From Ww85 sp963745765 (GTDB taxonomy: Bacteria > Desulfobacterota > Desulfobulbia > Desulfobulbales > Desulfocapsaceae), in the NCBI GenBank assembly GCA_963745765.1, contig CAVUYQ010000003.1, positions 1-64,000 on the forward strand: a DNA stretch of 64,000 bases. The letters run 5' to 3'. The notes beneath the pieces are model-generated. The model had not been told where the DNA came from, did not search any database, and saw nothing but the letters and a program-made list of their open reading frames with translations. The number at the start of each line of letters is the position of its first letter. Position 1 is the stretch's first letter. Made by a program: the position numbers and the translations under genes. Shown here piece by piece: positions 27,421 through 37,608 of the stretch.

Positions 27421-28430
27421 TGAGCGACGAAAATAACATGAGCATAAAGTGCTTTCAGGCCTCAGTAACTCTTTTAAACAGGAGGATGAGCCGGCTCTTT
27501 CCGTGTTGCTGCCGACCTACAAACGAGTTGACGCCCTTGAGCGGACGTTACGTGCACTCGAAGACCAGAATGCGTCCAATGATGCCTATGAAGTTATCGT
27601 CATCGATGATGGATCACAGGATGGTACAGAGACGTTCCTGGAACAATTTTCTGAATCAACCAAGATACCGCTTTTATTATGCCAGCCTGGCGGAGAACGG
27701 CGGGCCTGCGCGGGCCAGAAACATCGGGCCTTAGGTTATGTAAAGGCAAGGTGATACTTGATTATAGGCGATGATGTCGTGCCGGAAGCTACCCTGGTCA
27801 AGGAGCATCTGGTCTTTCATGACACTCACCCTGGTGAACAGTACGCCCTGCTCGGTCAGGTCTATTTCCCGGAAGCGCTGGAGCCCAACTGCTTTCATGC
27901 GCTGGCTGGAGAGCGGCGGCAGGAAATATTTCTTTAACTATGGTGATCTTAAGCCGGGCGAGACGGCGGCCCCGCTGTTTTTTTATACCTGTAACGTGTC
28001 TGTAAAAGCAGCACAGCTCGAGAAAAGCGGCTGGTTTGATGAATCATTCCGCTATGCATCCCACGAAGACCTGGAACTCGGCTATCGGCTTGCCGATAAG
28101 GGTATGCACTTGATATACAATGATAAGGCACGGGGAGCCCATTGGCATATGCTGTCGGTACAGGGCATTGCCAGGAGGGTGTACCTGATGGGCTATTCAG
28201 CCGCACTGTTCTGGCAGAAGGCTAAGGACGAGAGTGGCTGGCTGAGAAAAATGACGCGCCGGCTGTTTACCCGGGCATACAACCCCTCCCGGTATCTGCT
28301 GTGGCACAGATTGCGCCTGAAAGAATACAAGGACAGGAAAAACTATCCTGCGCACTGGCATGTTCTTTTGTTCCTGAGTTTTTTCATCGGGCTTTCGGAC
28401 TCTTTAAATAAAAGGCCAATTCGTGTATAA
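27420..28430 (+). pseudogene. Family 2 glycosyltransferase, multiple frameshifts
   Basis: Start ATG 27420 overlaps the stop of the upstream gene (TAATG). GT2 blocks appear in alternating frames: ALSVLLPTYKRVDALERTLR and EVIVIDDGSQDGTETFLEQF, then NGGPARARNIG, then VILIIGDDVVPEATLVKEHL, and finally a long open part with YTCNVSVKAAQLEKSGWFDE and SHEDLELGYRLADKG (catalytic ED) to 28,430. At least four changes of frame, near 27,455, 27,680, 27,735 and 27,890. The restored protein would be about 330 residues. Too many breaks for a confident functional call. Confidence 0.65.
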
Positions 28431-28569
28431 AGACGCTCATACTGAATTGTCCGGCTGCTTTTGTTTTGTCAGTATTATTTAAATAATCATGAGGTCTTAG
28501 GTGATTAATGCGTTTCTTGTCGGGTAAACGAGATCTGTACGCGGATTTATTTCATCGATTGCATTTTTA

Positions 28570-30617
28570 ATGGGAAATGACATTCTCCACCTTGCTGCTG
28601 TAACAGCCGGCCTGTCCATCCTGTTTGTCCTGCCATTCATTCCCGTTGCTCTTGCTTTTTATCCCAAAAGGCAATGGCCCCATATCGTTTTAACCTCCTT
28701 GGTTGCGGGTACCTGCCTTCAAGCCACCGCGGGTTTGCTCTGGTCACACTTAGTTGGTGAGTGGCCCTATGGGGAGATTGGAGTACTGGCAGCTATCTGG
28801 GCGGTGTTGCTCTATTGGTGTCTGAAGTCTCTTAAAAAGAGCCGGGCGAGGATTTTGTATGACGATCTCGAACCTAACCGTCATTATTTGCTGCTGGCAG
28901 TAATCCTGGTAATAGCCTTTGTTGTAAGGAGTCTGCATCCGCTCGAAGTTGCTTACCTGGGTCAATCGGATGCCTATACGCATCTTCAATATCTCAAGGA
29001 TATAGTAGAGCAAGGAATTCTCTCCAATCCCGCATATCCGCCGGGGTATCACTGGCTTCTCGCTTTGCCGGTACTGATTTTTTCCATCGATCCCTATTGG
29101 GTGGCGCGATTTTCCGGCGCGCTCTTCGGTACGGCTCTGGTCTTGGCTGTCTTTGTCATGATGGAGCAGATGTTCTCCCGTCGGGCGGCTTACCTGGCAA
29201 GTTTTATCGCCGCCTGTTTTCCGCCGATGATGTTGCTGATGAAAACCGGTGTCGGATCGTTTGCAAACCAGTTCGGCCTGTTGCTGCTGCCGGTGATTTT
29301 TCTGTTCTATTTCTGCTTTGTGACGGGTAAAAAAAGAAACTTCGCCTCCGCCCCGCTTCTCTGACGGCTGCCCTGACCGGGCTGGCTGCTGTAGTACCGA
29401 TGATGCTTCTGCATGTCCTCATCATCTTTGCTTGAGAGCGCTTTCTTGCTCTGGGTCGGCTGTCGAAGCAATGGTTTTTAAAAACGATCGGTATCTGTCT
29501 CATCGTTGCAATCCCGCTGGCGGTGGTCCTGTTTCATATGAATGGTGTCGGACCTGGCCAGCGGGTGGAGACGGTGAACGCGCTGATCAAGTACAAGGAG
29601 AAGAACCAACCGTTATCTGCTGTCCAACAGGTGGTAGAATTTGTTAAAAAAACAGACACCCTGGATAATGGTGCCGCCCATAAGATCATCAGATACCTTA
29701 CCTCCAGCCCCTATTATGGTTTGTTCACCGATTATTTTTCTATTAAGCGGTTTGGCTTCGGGAATAGTGGATTGAATCTGCTGGCAATTGCCCTGCTTTT
29801 TGTTTTTCTGGGATTTTCCCTGTATGGTCTGTTTGCCAGGGAACTCAGCTTTATTCTATTGGGATTGTGGGGCACGATTACCTCGGTCCAGGCGGCAACC
29901 GGATTACTGCAGTTTTCTTCCTATCAGCGCGAGGGATGGAGCCTGCTCATTGCCACCTGCTGTATGAGCGGTGTTCTCGGGGACTGGCTGCTTGCGGTCC
30001 TGCCGGGCTATCGTCTTGCCAGGGGCGGACTGGTCGTTTTGCTCGGATCAGCGGCTGTGTGGACGTTTACGCATCCACCCCGGCACGGGGCAATCAAAAC
30101 GGGGGCAGAAGATCAACTGGTGCGCTCGATACGTTTTTTTGGTCAAACTCCCGAGGAAATGACAAGGGAATGTCGCGAGGAACCCGTGAATTATTGCGCG
30201 ATTGTCGAGTTTATGCGCGATGATCTTCCAACCACCTTGATCACGAGGCGATTTACCGGTTGGAATAACCAGGGTGAAATCACCCCGAATGTGTTACAGC
30301 GAAAAAGTAAGCTGCAGGTTATTGTTGTTGATAATGCGGTGACCGGTGATTTGTTTCAACCCGGGAAGCAGTATATTGCCATCATAGATAGACAGGGTGA
30401 TTCAAAAACAAGTCAGACAATGGGCGCTTTTGCCATGGTGACTCCCTCGATGGTAAAAGCGACACTGGTGCTGCAGGAAAAACTATACGAGATAAATGCC
30501 CGGATTTTAGATGCTATAAAGGCTCTTCCCGAGGATAAATGGCTGGTGAAAGATTTTCAATTGGCCGGCAACTTAACGGCCTATGCCATTATTCCCCGAA
30601 ACACAAAAAACGAGTAA
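28570..30617 (+). pseudogene. Large polytopic membrane protein, frameshift plus internal stop
   Basis: The first 265 residues contain about seven hydrophobic helices with LGQSDAYTHLQYLKDI and NPAYPPGYHWLL in the first large loop, the layout of GT-C or O-antigen membrane proteins. The frame closes near 29,364; the sequence goes on in another frame from about 29,361, with an in-frame TGA at 29,433 (a Trp would fit), then is open to 30,617. The total is about 680 residues. The C-terminal 200 residues are soluble (YCAIVEFMRDDLPTTLITRR). It may be a sugar transferase or polymerase; I cannot say which. Confidence 0.55.
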
Positions 30618-30621
30618 TCGG

Positions 30622-31302
30622 ATGCCTGTTCGTATCGCTGTCGTGATTCCCATTTTTAACGAGGCCAGTGTCATCGGCAGCGTGTTGGAGGAGACCAGGA
30701 AGCACGGGGATTATATTCTGATTGTCGTTGATGACGGGAGCTCGGATGACAGCTTTGTGCATGCCTCTGCGCATGGAGCCCTGGTCCTGCGCCACAAGTT
30801 AAACAGGGGCAAAGGTGCAGCCGTCAAGACCGGCATCATGGCGGCGAATCTCCTTGAGGCCGATGTTATCGTGACAATGGATGGCGACGGTCAGCATGAT
30901 CCGGCAGATATAATGAACCTTGCCAGGCCTATCATGGAAGGAACGGCCGATGTGGTGCTGGGTTCGCGACTTTTGAACCGGGAGAAGATGCCATGGCCAA
31001 AGGTGATTGCAAACTATATCGGAAACATTATAACATGGCTTTTTTATGGTCTTTTTGTCTCGGACAGCCAGTCAGGATTTCGAGCATATTCAAAATATGC
31101 CGCTCTTATCATTGATACGAAAGCCGATAAATATGAATATGACAGTAAGGTGATCAGGGAGATCAAGAATAACCGGCTCCGGTTTACGGAGGTTGCGGTC
31201 AGTACCCGCTATACTGAATATTCCATGGGGAAAAAACAAAAACAGGGTTTCATCAACGGTCTTGTCACGCTCGGCCGGATGCTCTGGAAAATGATTGCGT
31301 AG
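30622..31302 (+). CDS. Family 2 glycosyltransferase, dolichyl/polyprenyl-phosphate type
   Basis: 226 residues. The start is ATG 30622; a longer frame exists but would overlap the previous gene. Motifs: IAVVIPIFNEASVIGSVLEE, ILIVVDDGSSDDSF, LRHKLNRGKGAAVKTGIMA, VIVTMDGDGQHDPADI (DxD), VVLGSRLL and SDSQSGFRAYSKYAA. These are the hallmarks of DPM1-type GT2 enzymes that load a sugar onto a polyprenyl phosphate at the cytoplasmic face. A DUF2304 membrane protein follows directly, a pairing common in such loci. Confidence 0.85.
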   Translation: MPVRIAVVIPIFNEASVIGSVLEETRKHGDYILIVVDDGSSDDSFVHASAHGALVLRHKLNRGKGAAVKTGIMAANLLEADVIVTMDGDGQHDPADIMNLARPIMEGTADVVLGSRLLNREKMPWPKVIANYIGNIITWLFYGLFVSDSQSGFRAYSKYAALIIDTKADKYEYDSKVIREIKNNRLRFTEVAVSTRYTEYSMGKKQKQGFINGLVTLGRMLWKMIA

Positions 31303-31312
31303 GTGATCGGAA

Positions 31313-31717
31313 ATGTTCGAAAAAATTCATTTATATCAGGTTGTTGTCGTTGTCATATCTTCGGTAATGCTGTTCCAGGGCATCAAGGAATTCGTCAAGC
31401 GGGAAGCGGGGCAGACCGTTCTCAAACTGCTTGTCAGGCTGGTTGTCTGGGGGGGCATGGCTCTTGTGGCAATCTACCCCAATTTTACCTATTCACTGTC
31501 AAAATTAGTTGGTATTGAAGACAATATCACCGCTGTAATTGTTACCGGTTTTATCTTTGTTTTCCTGATCATTTTCAAACTATTGTCTGCAATCGAAAAG
31601 CTTGAGCAGAACATGTCGGAACTCACCCGGCGGGAGTCGCTGAAAGAAGCCCATGAGAGAATCGAGAAGCTCAGGCGGGAGCTGATAGCCGAGCGGGACG
31701 GTGACACTGATGACTGA
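31313..31717 (+). CDS. DUF2304-family membrane protein
   Basis: 134 residues: three hydrophobic helices (about 7-23, 38-58, 70-92) followed by a charged coiled-coil tail (SAIEKLEQNMSELTRRESLK). Proteins of this family regularly sit next to polyprenyl-phosphate GT2 genes, as here, and may help present the lipid-linked sugar; their exact role is not established. The stop overlaps the start of galE by 8 bp. Confidence 0.75.
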   Translation: MFEKIHLYQVVVVVISSVMLFQGIKEFVKREAGQTVLKLLVRLVVWGGMALVAIYPNFTYSLSKLVGIEDNITAVIVTGFIFVFLIIFKLLSAIEKLEQNMSELTRRESLKEAHERIEKLRRELIAERDGDTDD

Positions 31718-32705
31718 AAAGACCATCCTGGTAACGGGTGGTGCCGGATATATCGGCAGTCACACTTGCAAGCTTCTGCAGAGCAGAGGGTATACTCCTA
31801 TAGTCCTCGATAATCTCGTCTATGGCCACCGCTCATTTGTGAAATGGGGACCATTATACCAGGGAGATATAGATGACAGCCTGCTGCTGGATGCTATTTT
31901 TCAAGAGCATTGCCCGGCAGCAGTGATACATTTTGCCGCCTTTGCCTATGTAGGGGAATCGGTTGCCGATCCAGGTAAATACTACCGGAACAATGTTGCC
32001 GGCACCCTTGGCTTGCTCGAAGGAATGCGCAAAAATGGCTGCATGAAAATGGTTTTCTCAAGCAGTTGCGCCACCTACGGTTTACCGGGGGCGTTGCCGA
32101 TTCGTGAAGAACAGGTGCAGGTGCCGATAAATCCCTATGGCAGAAGCAAGTTGATGGTGGAAAATATTCTGGCGGATTTCGACCATGCCTATGGAATGAA
32201 ATCGGTATCGCTTCGTTATTTCAATGCCGCCGGAGCGGATGCCGATGGTGAACTGGGTGAAGACCATACTCCAGAAACACACCTGATACCGCTGACGATG
32301 TACAGTGTTCTGGGCAGGATAAAGAACCTGGAGATATATGGTACGGATTATGCGACCCCTGACGGGACGGCCGTACGAGACTATATCCACGTAACTGATC
32401 TGGCGGATGCACATGTCCGCAGCCTTGAGTATCTTGAAGCTGAGAAGAAAAGCCAGGCCTTTAATCTTGGCACCGGTAACGGCCTTTCTGTCCAGGAGAT
32501 CGTTGATGCAGTGGAACAGGTGACCGGTACCAGGGTTCCGGTCGTCTACGGCACGCGTCGACCGGGTGACCCGCCAATGTTGGTAGCCGATGCAGGAAAG
32601 GCAGAAAAGTATCTGCACTGGAGCCCATCAGCTTCTGATGCCACGAACATCGTAACATCCGCGTGGAATTGGCATAAGAGACGCCACGGCGATTCCCACC
32701 GATAA
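31710..32705 (+). CDS. galE: UDP-glucose 4-epimerase
   Basis: 331 residues, NAD-dependent extended SDR that interconverts UDP-glucose and UDP-galactose. The start ATG 31710 (MTEKTILVTGGAGYIGSHTC) places the GxxGxxG motif at the N-terminus; an in-frame ATG at 31701 is less suitable. Catalytic Ser is in MVFSSSCATYG, and the Tyr-x3-Lys is INPYGRSKLMVE. RYFNAAGAD and GTAVRDYIHVTDLADAH are GalE signatures. It provides the substrate for glf (14305). The gene ends 21 bp before the convergent GT2 gene at 32727. Confidence 0.95.
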   Translation: MTEKTILVTGGAGYIGSHTCKLLQSRGYTPIVLDNLVYGHRSFVKWGPLYQGDIDDSLLLDAIFQEHCPAAVIHFAAFAYVGESVADPGKYYRNNVAGTLGLLEGMRKNGCMKMVFSSSCATYGLPGALPIREEQVQVPINPYGRSKLMVENILADFDHAYGMKSVSLRYFNAAGADADGELGEDHTPETHLIPLTMYSVLGRIKNLEIYGTDYATPDGTAVRDYIHVTDLADAHVRSLEYLEAEKKSQAFNLGTGNGLSVQEIVDAVEQVTGTRVPVVYGTRRPGDPPMLVADAGKAEKYLHWSPSASDATNIVTSAWNWHKRRHGDSHR

Positions 32706-32726
32706 AACCATAGTGGACGGGAAAAC

Positions 32727-33677
32727 CTAGGTCTGATCGTTGAGTGACGTGTCGGCGATGATGTAATGGGGCCGCTTCTTGGTCTGCATGAAAATCCTTC
32801 CGATGTATTCACCGCATATCCCGATAGAAATGAGCTGTATCCCGCCAAGAAAATAGATACCGGTCATGACCGAGGCCCAGCCGGACACGGCTTCATCGCT
32901 GAAAATACGGATAAAGATGGCATAAAATCCATACAGAAAACTGGCAACAGAGATAAGCATTCCGATCAAGGTCACCATTCTCAAGGGGAAGGTACTAAAG
33001 CCCAGTAAACCGTTCAGGGCAAGGCGCAGCATCTTTGCCAGGGTATATTTTGTTTCGCCGGAACTTCGTTTCTCCGGAATATAGGGGAGCTCAAACTGTT
33101 TGAATCCGGACCAGGCGACCATGCCCCGGAAAAAGATATCGCTTTCTTCAAATTTTTTGAGTACTTCAACGACTTTTCTGTCGAGAAGTCGGAAATCAGC
33201 GGTCCCGGGTTTCAGGTCGAGAGAGGAAATCCTGCTCAACAGCCGGTAAAAGTTCTGCGATGTACATTTCTTGAAGAGGCGGGATTCCTCTTTATCCTGT
33301 CGGGTGGTAATGACCACGTCATAGCCGTTTTTCCACTGTTCAAGCATTTTCACAATAAGATGCGGCGGGTGCTGCAGATCTCCATCCATACTGATAACAA
33401 CATCGCCGGAACAAAAATCCAGGCCGGCTTTCAGGGCGCTTTGATGACCAAAATTTCTTGATAGGCTCAAGTAGTGAATTTCCGGGTATTCATTGTGCAT
33501 CTCCTGAATTTCTTCAAGTGTCCTGTCGCTACTGCCATCGTTGATGAAAATGATCTCTGTTCTGCACAGCCCCTCGATATGGTGTGTGAGTTCACGGTAA
33601 AGGGTCCTGATATTATCCTCCTCGTTAAAAACCGGGACAAGGATCGATAAAAGGAAATCAACTGGTCTCGCTATCAT
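32727..33677 (-). CDS. GtrB/ArnC-like polyprenyl-phosphate glycosyltransferase
   Basis: 316 residues with a GT2 domain (LSILVPVFNEEDNIRTLYRE, TEIIFINDGSSDRTLEEI, VVISMDGDLQHPPHLIVKML) and two C-terminal membrane helices (about 235-260 and 272-297). The motif order, LGFSTFPLRMVTLIGMLISV and GIYFLGGIQLISIGICGEYI, is that of GtrB/ArnC/CpsC-type enzymes, which transfer a sugar from its nucleotide to undecaprenyl phosphate. It is the third gene of a minus-strand cassette with a small EamA-like flippase candidate and a GT-C enzyme, so the sugar is probably flipped and then attached to a surface glycan. Confidence 0.88.
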   Translation of the reverse strand: MIARPVDFLLSILVPVFNEEDNIRTLYRELTHHIEGLCRTEIIFINDGSSDRTLEEIQEMHNEYPEIHYLSLSRNFGHQSALKAGLDFCSGDVVISMDGDLQHPPHLIVKMLEQWKNGYDVVITTRQDKEESRLFKKCTSQNFYRLLSRISSLDLKPGTADFRLLDRKVVEVLKKFEESDIFFRGMVAWSGFKQFELPYIPEKRSSGETKYTLAKMLRLALNGLLGFSTFPLRMVTLIGMLISVASFLYGFYAIFIRIFSDEAVSGWASVMTGIYFLGGIQLISIGICGEYIGRIFMQTKKRPHYIIADTSLNDQT

Positions 33678-33691
33678 GACGCACCCGCCTG

Positions 33692-34027
33692 TCAGGATAA
33701 AATAAGAAAGATGGATACCGCACCAAGCAGCAGGCCGAATGCATGTCTTGTGGTGACCGTCTCACCGGCCCATATGCCGTAGACAACCACAATCAAAACA
33801 ACTCCCAACGTCATGAGAGGAGAAACCTTGCTAATCGAGAAGTACTTGAGGGCCAGATAGTAGGCGATGAAAGAGAGAAGATAACAGCCAAGACTGCCAC
33901 CCAGATATAACAACCAAAGAGTCTGCTTCGCTTCGAAAAATGTGGCTCGCTTCATACAGATCTGGGCAAGCGATGAGAAAAGAATTCCGCTCACGATATA
34001 CAGCCAGTTAAAGTGTGGTGCCACCAT
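33692..34027 (-). CDS. EamA/DMT-like small membrane protein (possible lipid-sugar flippase)
   Basis: 111 residues with four predicted helices (about 8-23, 38-61, 68-84, 92-110). The half-size EamA layout, with the SLGCYLLSFIAYYLALKYFS and MTLGVVLIVVVYGIW segments, resembles ArnE/ArnF, the heterodimer that flips undecaprenyl-phosphate-aminoarabinose. Only one such protein is found here, so it would act as a homodimer. Its position between a GtrB-like and a GT-C-like gene supports a role in moving the lipid-linked sugar; this is inference. Confidence 0.65.
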   Translation of the reverse strand: MVAPHFNWLYIVSGILFSSLAQICMKRATFFEAKQTLWLLYLGGSLGCYLLSFIAYYLALKYFSISKVSPLMTLGVVLIVVVYGIWAGETVTTRHAFGLLLGAVSIFLILS

Positions 34028-34088
34028 TTATTCTATCCCGGTTCTATTTATCACGAAATTTGTTTTGCCAGCCATTTGTGAAAAAAAC

Positions 34089-35759
34089 TCATGTCGTTGT
34101 TTTATATATAATCCATCGATAGTCGCCCAGTAAATGAACGCCGGCATCTTTTGACAGCTGTGGATCTTTTCCCTGGAACACTCGTGCAACCCTGTAGGCG
34201 TATGACAGGAGCAGATATTCGTGCTCACTGGCTATGGTTTTATGGATGTCCATATTACCAGGCTGCTCATGCATGGTGACGATATAGTAAGGTTTTCCCG
34301 ACACAGCCGGTGGTTCCGTATATATTTTGTATTTCCTGTCATAAAATCGAGGAGAGAAGAGCCGATAATATGCAGTCAAATGGGCTACCAGTTCTGCCTC
34401 AGGATCTCCTTTGGTCGTTAAAATCTGGATATACTGATCCTGGTCGTGAAGCCGGCTGATTTCAGCAATTAGCGCTGCTTCGGCGGTGCGAAAACTGTAC
34501 TGGGCGATGGTCTGTAATGAAAAGTTATAATAATTACAACCTATAAAAAATATAAGAAAACCGGTTAATGCCAGGCGATGGAAAAGTATCGTGAAGCGCG
34601 GTCGGGCATTCTCCAGAATGGATCGAGCGGAAAACGCCAGCAGTGTTGTAAAAACCGGTATGATGATATACCAGTAGCGAAGCACCGGAGCCCATGAGGT
34701 GCTGACTATCAGGAAGAGACTTGCAAATTGGCCGAGCAGGAAGAGAAGAAAAACGAGTTCATTATCGATTCGGCGCTTAAATAGCTTACATGTCATGCTC
34801 ACCAGCAACAGGGAAGCCAGAATTAAAAGGCCTGCCGTAATATATCGGGATGTATTGAGCTGGAAGAGTTCGGTAAAAATCCATTTTGCATTCTCAATGA
34901 GTAAATCTGGTGTTAATGGGCTCACGCCATAGAAGCTGTTTTTAGAGGCAATGTATATTTTACTGAAGGTATAAAGGAAAATTGCTATAAGTGGTAAGCC
35001 GCAGAGAATTTTTCTCCAGTTTACACCTCGCAGAAGAAGTCCGTAGTAAAAGACAACTATCCACAACATCACCGCAATATTGATCTCCTTGGACAGTGAA
35101 AGTCCCAGGTAGCCAAGATAAAACAGGCCATAGTGGAGTAATGCCGGCACCACCTTCCTCTCCCTCTTTTCCTGCAACAGGATAAGGGCCATCATCCAGT
35201 TGCACAGACCAAGGAAAAACACCGTATAAACTTCCTGGGGACCAAGTCTTGAGGCAGGTGAGTTTGGGAAGTAGAGCCAGAGGTAGACCAATAATGCCAG
35301 GGGCAGAATCAGGGATGTCCGCTGATTTTCTGCAAGATCTGGGAATATCTGCTTTTTATTGTCTCTGGAAATACAGAGAAATGCTGCAGAAAAAGTGAAA
35401 ATCGCAGCAAAATGCAAAATCCACCTGCTCAGGTGGTGTAACCAAGGGCTTGGCCCGAAAAGCTTCCAGGTTACCATGTTGTAGAGATCGAAAAAGGGTC
35501 GATATCGACCATAACTGAAAGCCAGGACTTCTTTGTGAAGCCAGTTCATGAATCGTTTTGCGCTGTCCAGGTATTCGACATAGTAACACATGCCGTAATC
35601 ATCAACGAGGGCAAACGGCGTGTTGAGAGAGTAAAGTAAAAGAGGAATAAATAACAGTGCGGGAATGGCGAAGAGCGTTAATTGAAAGATCGTGAGGCTC
35701 GAGGGACGTATGGTGTGAGCATCATAAGGGGTAGAAGTATCTCGTGACGAAAAAAACAT
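34089..35759 (-). CDS. GT-C-type membrane glycosyltransferase
   Basis: 556 residues with about 11-12 transmembrane segments. The first periplasmic loop carries FALVDDYGMCYYVEYLDSA, an acidic pair next to aromatic residues, as in GT-C enzymes using polyprenyl-phosphate donors, and the following RYRPFFDLYNMVTWKLFGPS is also typical. The last 120 residues are soluble. Read with the two genes downstream (33692 and 32727), it would attach the flipped sugar to a glycan outside the membrane, as in O-antigen modification cassettes. The specific sugar is unknown. First gene of the cassette. Confidence 0.7.
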   Translation of the reverse strand: MFFSSRDTSTPYDAHTIRPSSLTIFQLTLFAIPALLFIPLLLYSLNTPFALVDDYGMCYYVEYLDSAKRFMNWLHKEVLAFSYGRYRPFFDLYNMVTWKLFGPSPWLHHLSRWILHFAAIFTFSAAFLCISRDNKKQIFPDLAENQRTSLILPLALLVYLWLYFPNSPASRLGPQEVYTVFFLGLCNWMMALILLQEKRERKVVPALLHYGLFYLGYLGLSLSKEINIAVMLWIVVFYYGLLLRGVNWRKILCGLPLIAIFLYTFSKIYIASKNSFYGVSPLTPDLLIENAKWIFTELFQLNTSRYITAGLLILASLLLVSMTCKLFKRRIDNELVFLLFLLGQFASLFLIVSTSWAPVLRYWYIIIPVFTTLLAFSARSILENARPRFTILFHRLALTGFLIFFIGCNYYNFSLQTIAQYSFRTAEAALIAEISRLHDQDQYIQILTTKGDPEAELVAHLTAYYRLFSPRFYDRKYKIYTEPPAVSGKPYYIVTMHEQPGNMDIHKTIASEHEYLLLSYAYRVARVFQGKDPQLSKDAGVHLLGDYRWIIYKTTT

Positions 35760-35833
35760 GATGGGTTAAATCAACGATCTTAAGTTTGTCCGGCAGAAAT
35801 CCCAGTGTTGTGAAAAAAAATCACAAGGACGAA

Positions 35834-35861
35834 TTGTAAATTAATATTCAAAAATTATCAT
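35834..35861 (+). promoter_or_regulatory. Weak promoter candidate in 35760-36067
   Basis: The 308-bp gap between the GT-C gene (minus) and the DUF218 gene (plus) holds no gene. It has an AT-rich core with TTGTAA (35834-35839), a 16-bp spacer and TATCAT (35856-35861), on the plus strand. The match is modest and the distance to the downstream start is about 200 bp, so this is only a suggestion. Confidence 0.2.
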
Positions 35862-36067
35862 AGTATTTGTTCATATGAAAAATGTCTTTTTTAATTTGTA
35901 CATGCAAGTGCTCTAGTATTAAAACCTGAGCCAATGAACCTTACTGCAATATACAGGCAGGTCGGGGGCTCACGGAATCGCCTGACGCTGCATGCCATGC
36001 CCCTTGCTGACGGTGTTTTGTATGAAATACGAAAGCGAACTCATAACGAATAACAAGACATGATAAA

Positions 36068-36853
36068 ATGGTATACCTGAGCCGCATCATCGTTGAACTC
36101 CTCACTCCGTTAAACCTATCCTTTCTGCTGTTTCTACTGTCCCTGATTTTCCTGTTGATGCGGTGGGTGCGCATCGGGACCATCGCACTGGCCGCGGGCC
36201 TGGCGGTACTGACGGTGTCCGGCTACGGCCTTGGTGTCCGGGAATTGATAGAAAAAAAGGAGTATGCGTATCTGCCTCTTTCCGACGGTAAGATAGAAGC
36301 TCTCTTGCATAAGGATATCAGGCATGTTGTAGTGCTCGGCAATGGACATACGTCTGATCCTCGTTTACCCGGAACGAGCCAGATAGGTGGTTCATCTCTG
36401 TACCGCTTGATTGAAGGGGTGAGGATTCAACGCCGGCTGCCCGAAAGCCGTCTCGTGATAATGGGCGGCGCGGTGTTTGACTCCGTTCCGAATGCTGATG
36501 TCGTGAGTACGGTAGCCAGTCAGATAGGCGTTGCGGCTGAATCGATGATAATTGTAAACAGCCCGAAAAACACCATGCAGGAAGCAGATTTGGCACTGCC
36601 GCTGGTTCGTGACCAGGAATTCATTCTTGTGACATCCGCGATGCACATGTCGCGGGCCATGGAGATATTCAAAAATCTGGGTATGAGACCTATTCCTTCT
36701 CCAACGGATTATCTCATGAAGGGTAAGGACCGCCGCGACCCGGGGAGATTTTTGCCGAGCGCGGAAAACCTGGAACTGAGCAAACGAATAATCTACGAGT
36801 GGATTGGATCGACATGGATGAGAACAAAAGAGAGTATAATAAGTTATCTATAG
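36068..36853 (+). CDS. DUF218 (ElyC/YdcF/SanA-like) membrane protein
   Basis: 261 residues with two N-terminal membrane helices (about 10-31 and 35-57) and a C-terminal DUF218 domain: DIRHVVVLGNGHTSDPRLPG, SRLVIMGGAVFDS, IIVNSPKNTMQEA (conserved SxxT/N with Thr, Glu) and EFILVTSAMHMSRAMEIFKN. ElyC of E. coli, the best studied relative, affects peptidoglycan and undecaprenyl-phosphate carrier use. Its place beside a polyprenyl-phosphate-type GT2 gene, which overlaps its 3' end by 40 bp, fits a role in lipid-carrier handling. Confidence 0.8.
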   Translation: MVYLSRIIVELLTPLNLSFLLFLLSLIFLLMRWVRIGTIALAAGLAVLTVSGYGLGVRELIEKKEYAYLPLSDGKIEALLHKDIRHVVVLGNGHTSDPRLPGTSQIGGSSLYRLIEGVRIQRRLPESRLVIMGGAVFDSVPNADVVSTVASQIGVAAESMIIVNSPKNTMQEADLALPLVRDQEFILVTSAMHMSRAMEIFKNLGMRPIPSPTDYLMKGKDRRDPGRFLPSAENLELSKRIIYEWIGSTWMRTKESIISYL

Positions 36854-37608
36854 TGATTCCGGTATATAACGAACTCAGCACTCTGGTGGAGATAATTTCC
36901 CAGGTAAAGCGTGTTGATGTTGGTATGGAGAAGGAAATTATCCTGGTGGATGATGCCTCAACCGATGGTACAACCGCCCTGATGCGCAATATGCCTGACG
37001 ATGGCCCGATCGTGAAAAAGTTTCACGAGGTCAACCAGGGCAAGGGTGCGGCACTGAGAACCGGTTTCAATTCGGCAACAGGCGACATCGTGATAATCCA
37101 GGACGCCGATCTGGAATATGACCCGATGGAATATCCCAAACTGCTCGAACCGATACTATCGGGTAAGGCCGACGTGGTATACGGTTCACGTTTTCAGGGA
37201 GGGGATGCGCACCGGGTATTATATTTCTGGCATTCCATCGGAAACAGGTTTTTAACCCTCATCTCAAACATGTGTACCAATATTAACCTGACCGATATGG
37301 AGACCTGCTATAAGGTTTTCAGAAAACCAATTATTGATCAGATAACAATCTGTGAGAACAGGTTTGGTTTTGAACCTGAGATAACGGCCAAGCTGGCAAA
37401 ACTCAAGTGCAGTATTTTCGAAGTTGGTATCTCATACAGCGGTCGTACCTATGGAGAAGGGAAAAAAATCGGCTGGCGCGATGGCATGCGGGCCATCTAC
37501 TGCATATTGAAATACAATTTTCAAGGCCACCTTGCAAAATCCCTTTTCGTCCGATCTTGCGTTATGCTCGAAATTATCCTCGGAATAGTAACCATATTCC
37601 TGCGGTAA
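36814..37608 (+). CDS. Family 2 glycosyltransferase, DPM1-like, with repeat-derived C-terminus
   Basis: 264 residues. Start ATG 36814 (MDENKREYNKLSIVIPVYNE) overlaps the DUF218 gene; a longer frame begins at 36799. GT2 motifs: KEIILVDDASTDGTTALM, NQGKGAALRTGFNSATGDIV, IIQDADLEYDPMEY (DxD), VVYGSRFQGG and GFEPEITAKLAKL. It is of the kind that transfers a sugar to polyprenyl phosphate. From base 37525 on, the sequence belongs to repeat D2, so the last 27 residues, with the hydrophobic VMLEIILGIVTIFL, come from the repeat. Whether that tail is natural or replaces a lost C-terminus is unknown. Confidence 0.8.
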   Translation: MDENKREYNKLSIVIPVYNELSTLVEIISQVKRVDVGMEKEIILVDDASTDGTTALMRNMPDDGPIVKKFHEVNQGKGAALRTGFNSATGDIVIIQDADLEYDPMEYPKLLEPILSGKADVVYGSRFQGGDAHRVLYFWHSIGNRFLTLISNMCTNINLTDMETCYKVFRKPIIDQITICENRFGFEPEITAKLAKLKCSIFEVGISYSGRTYGEGKKIGWRDGMRAIYCILKYNFQGHLAKSLFVRSCVMLEIILGIVTIFLR

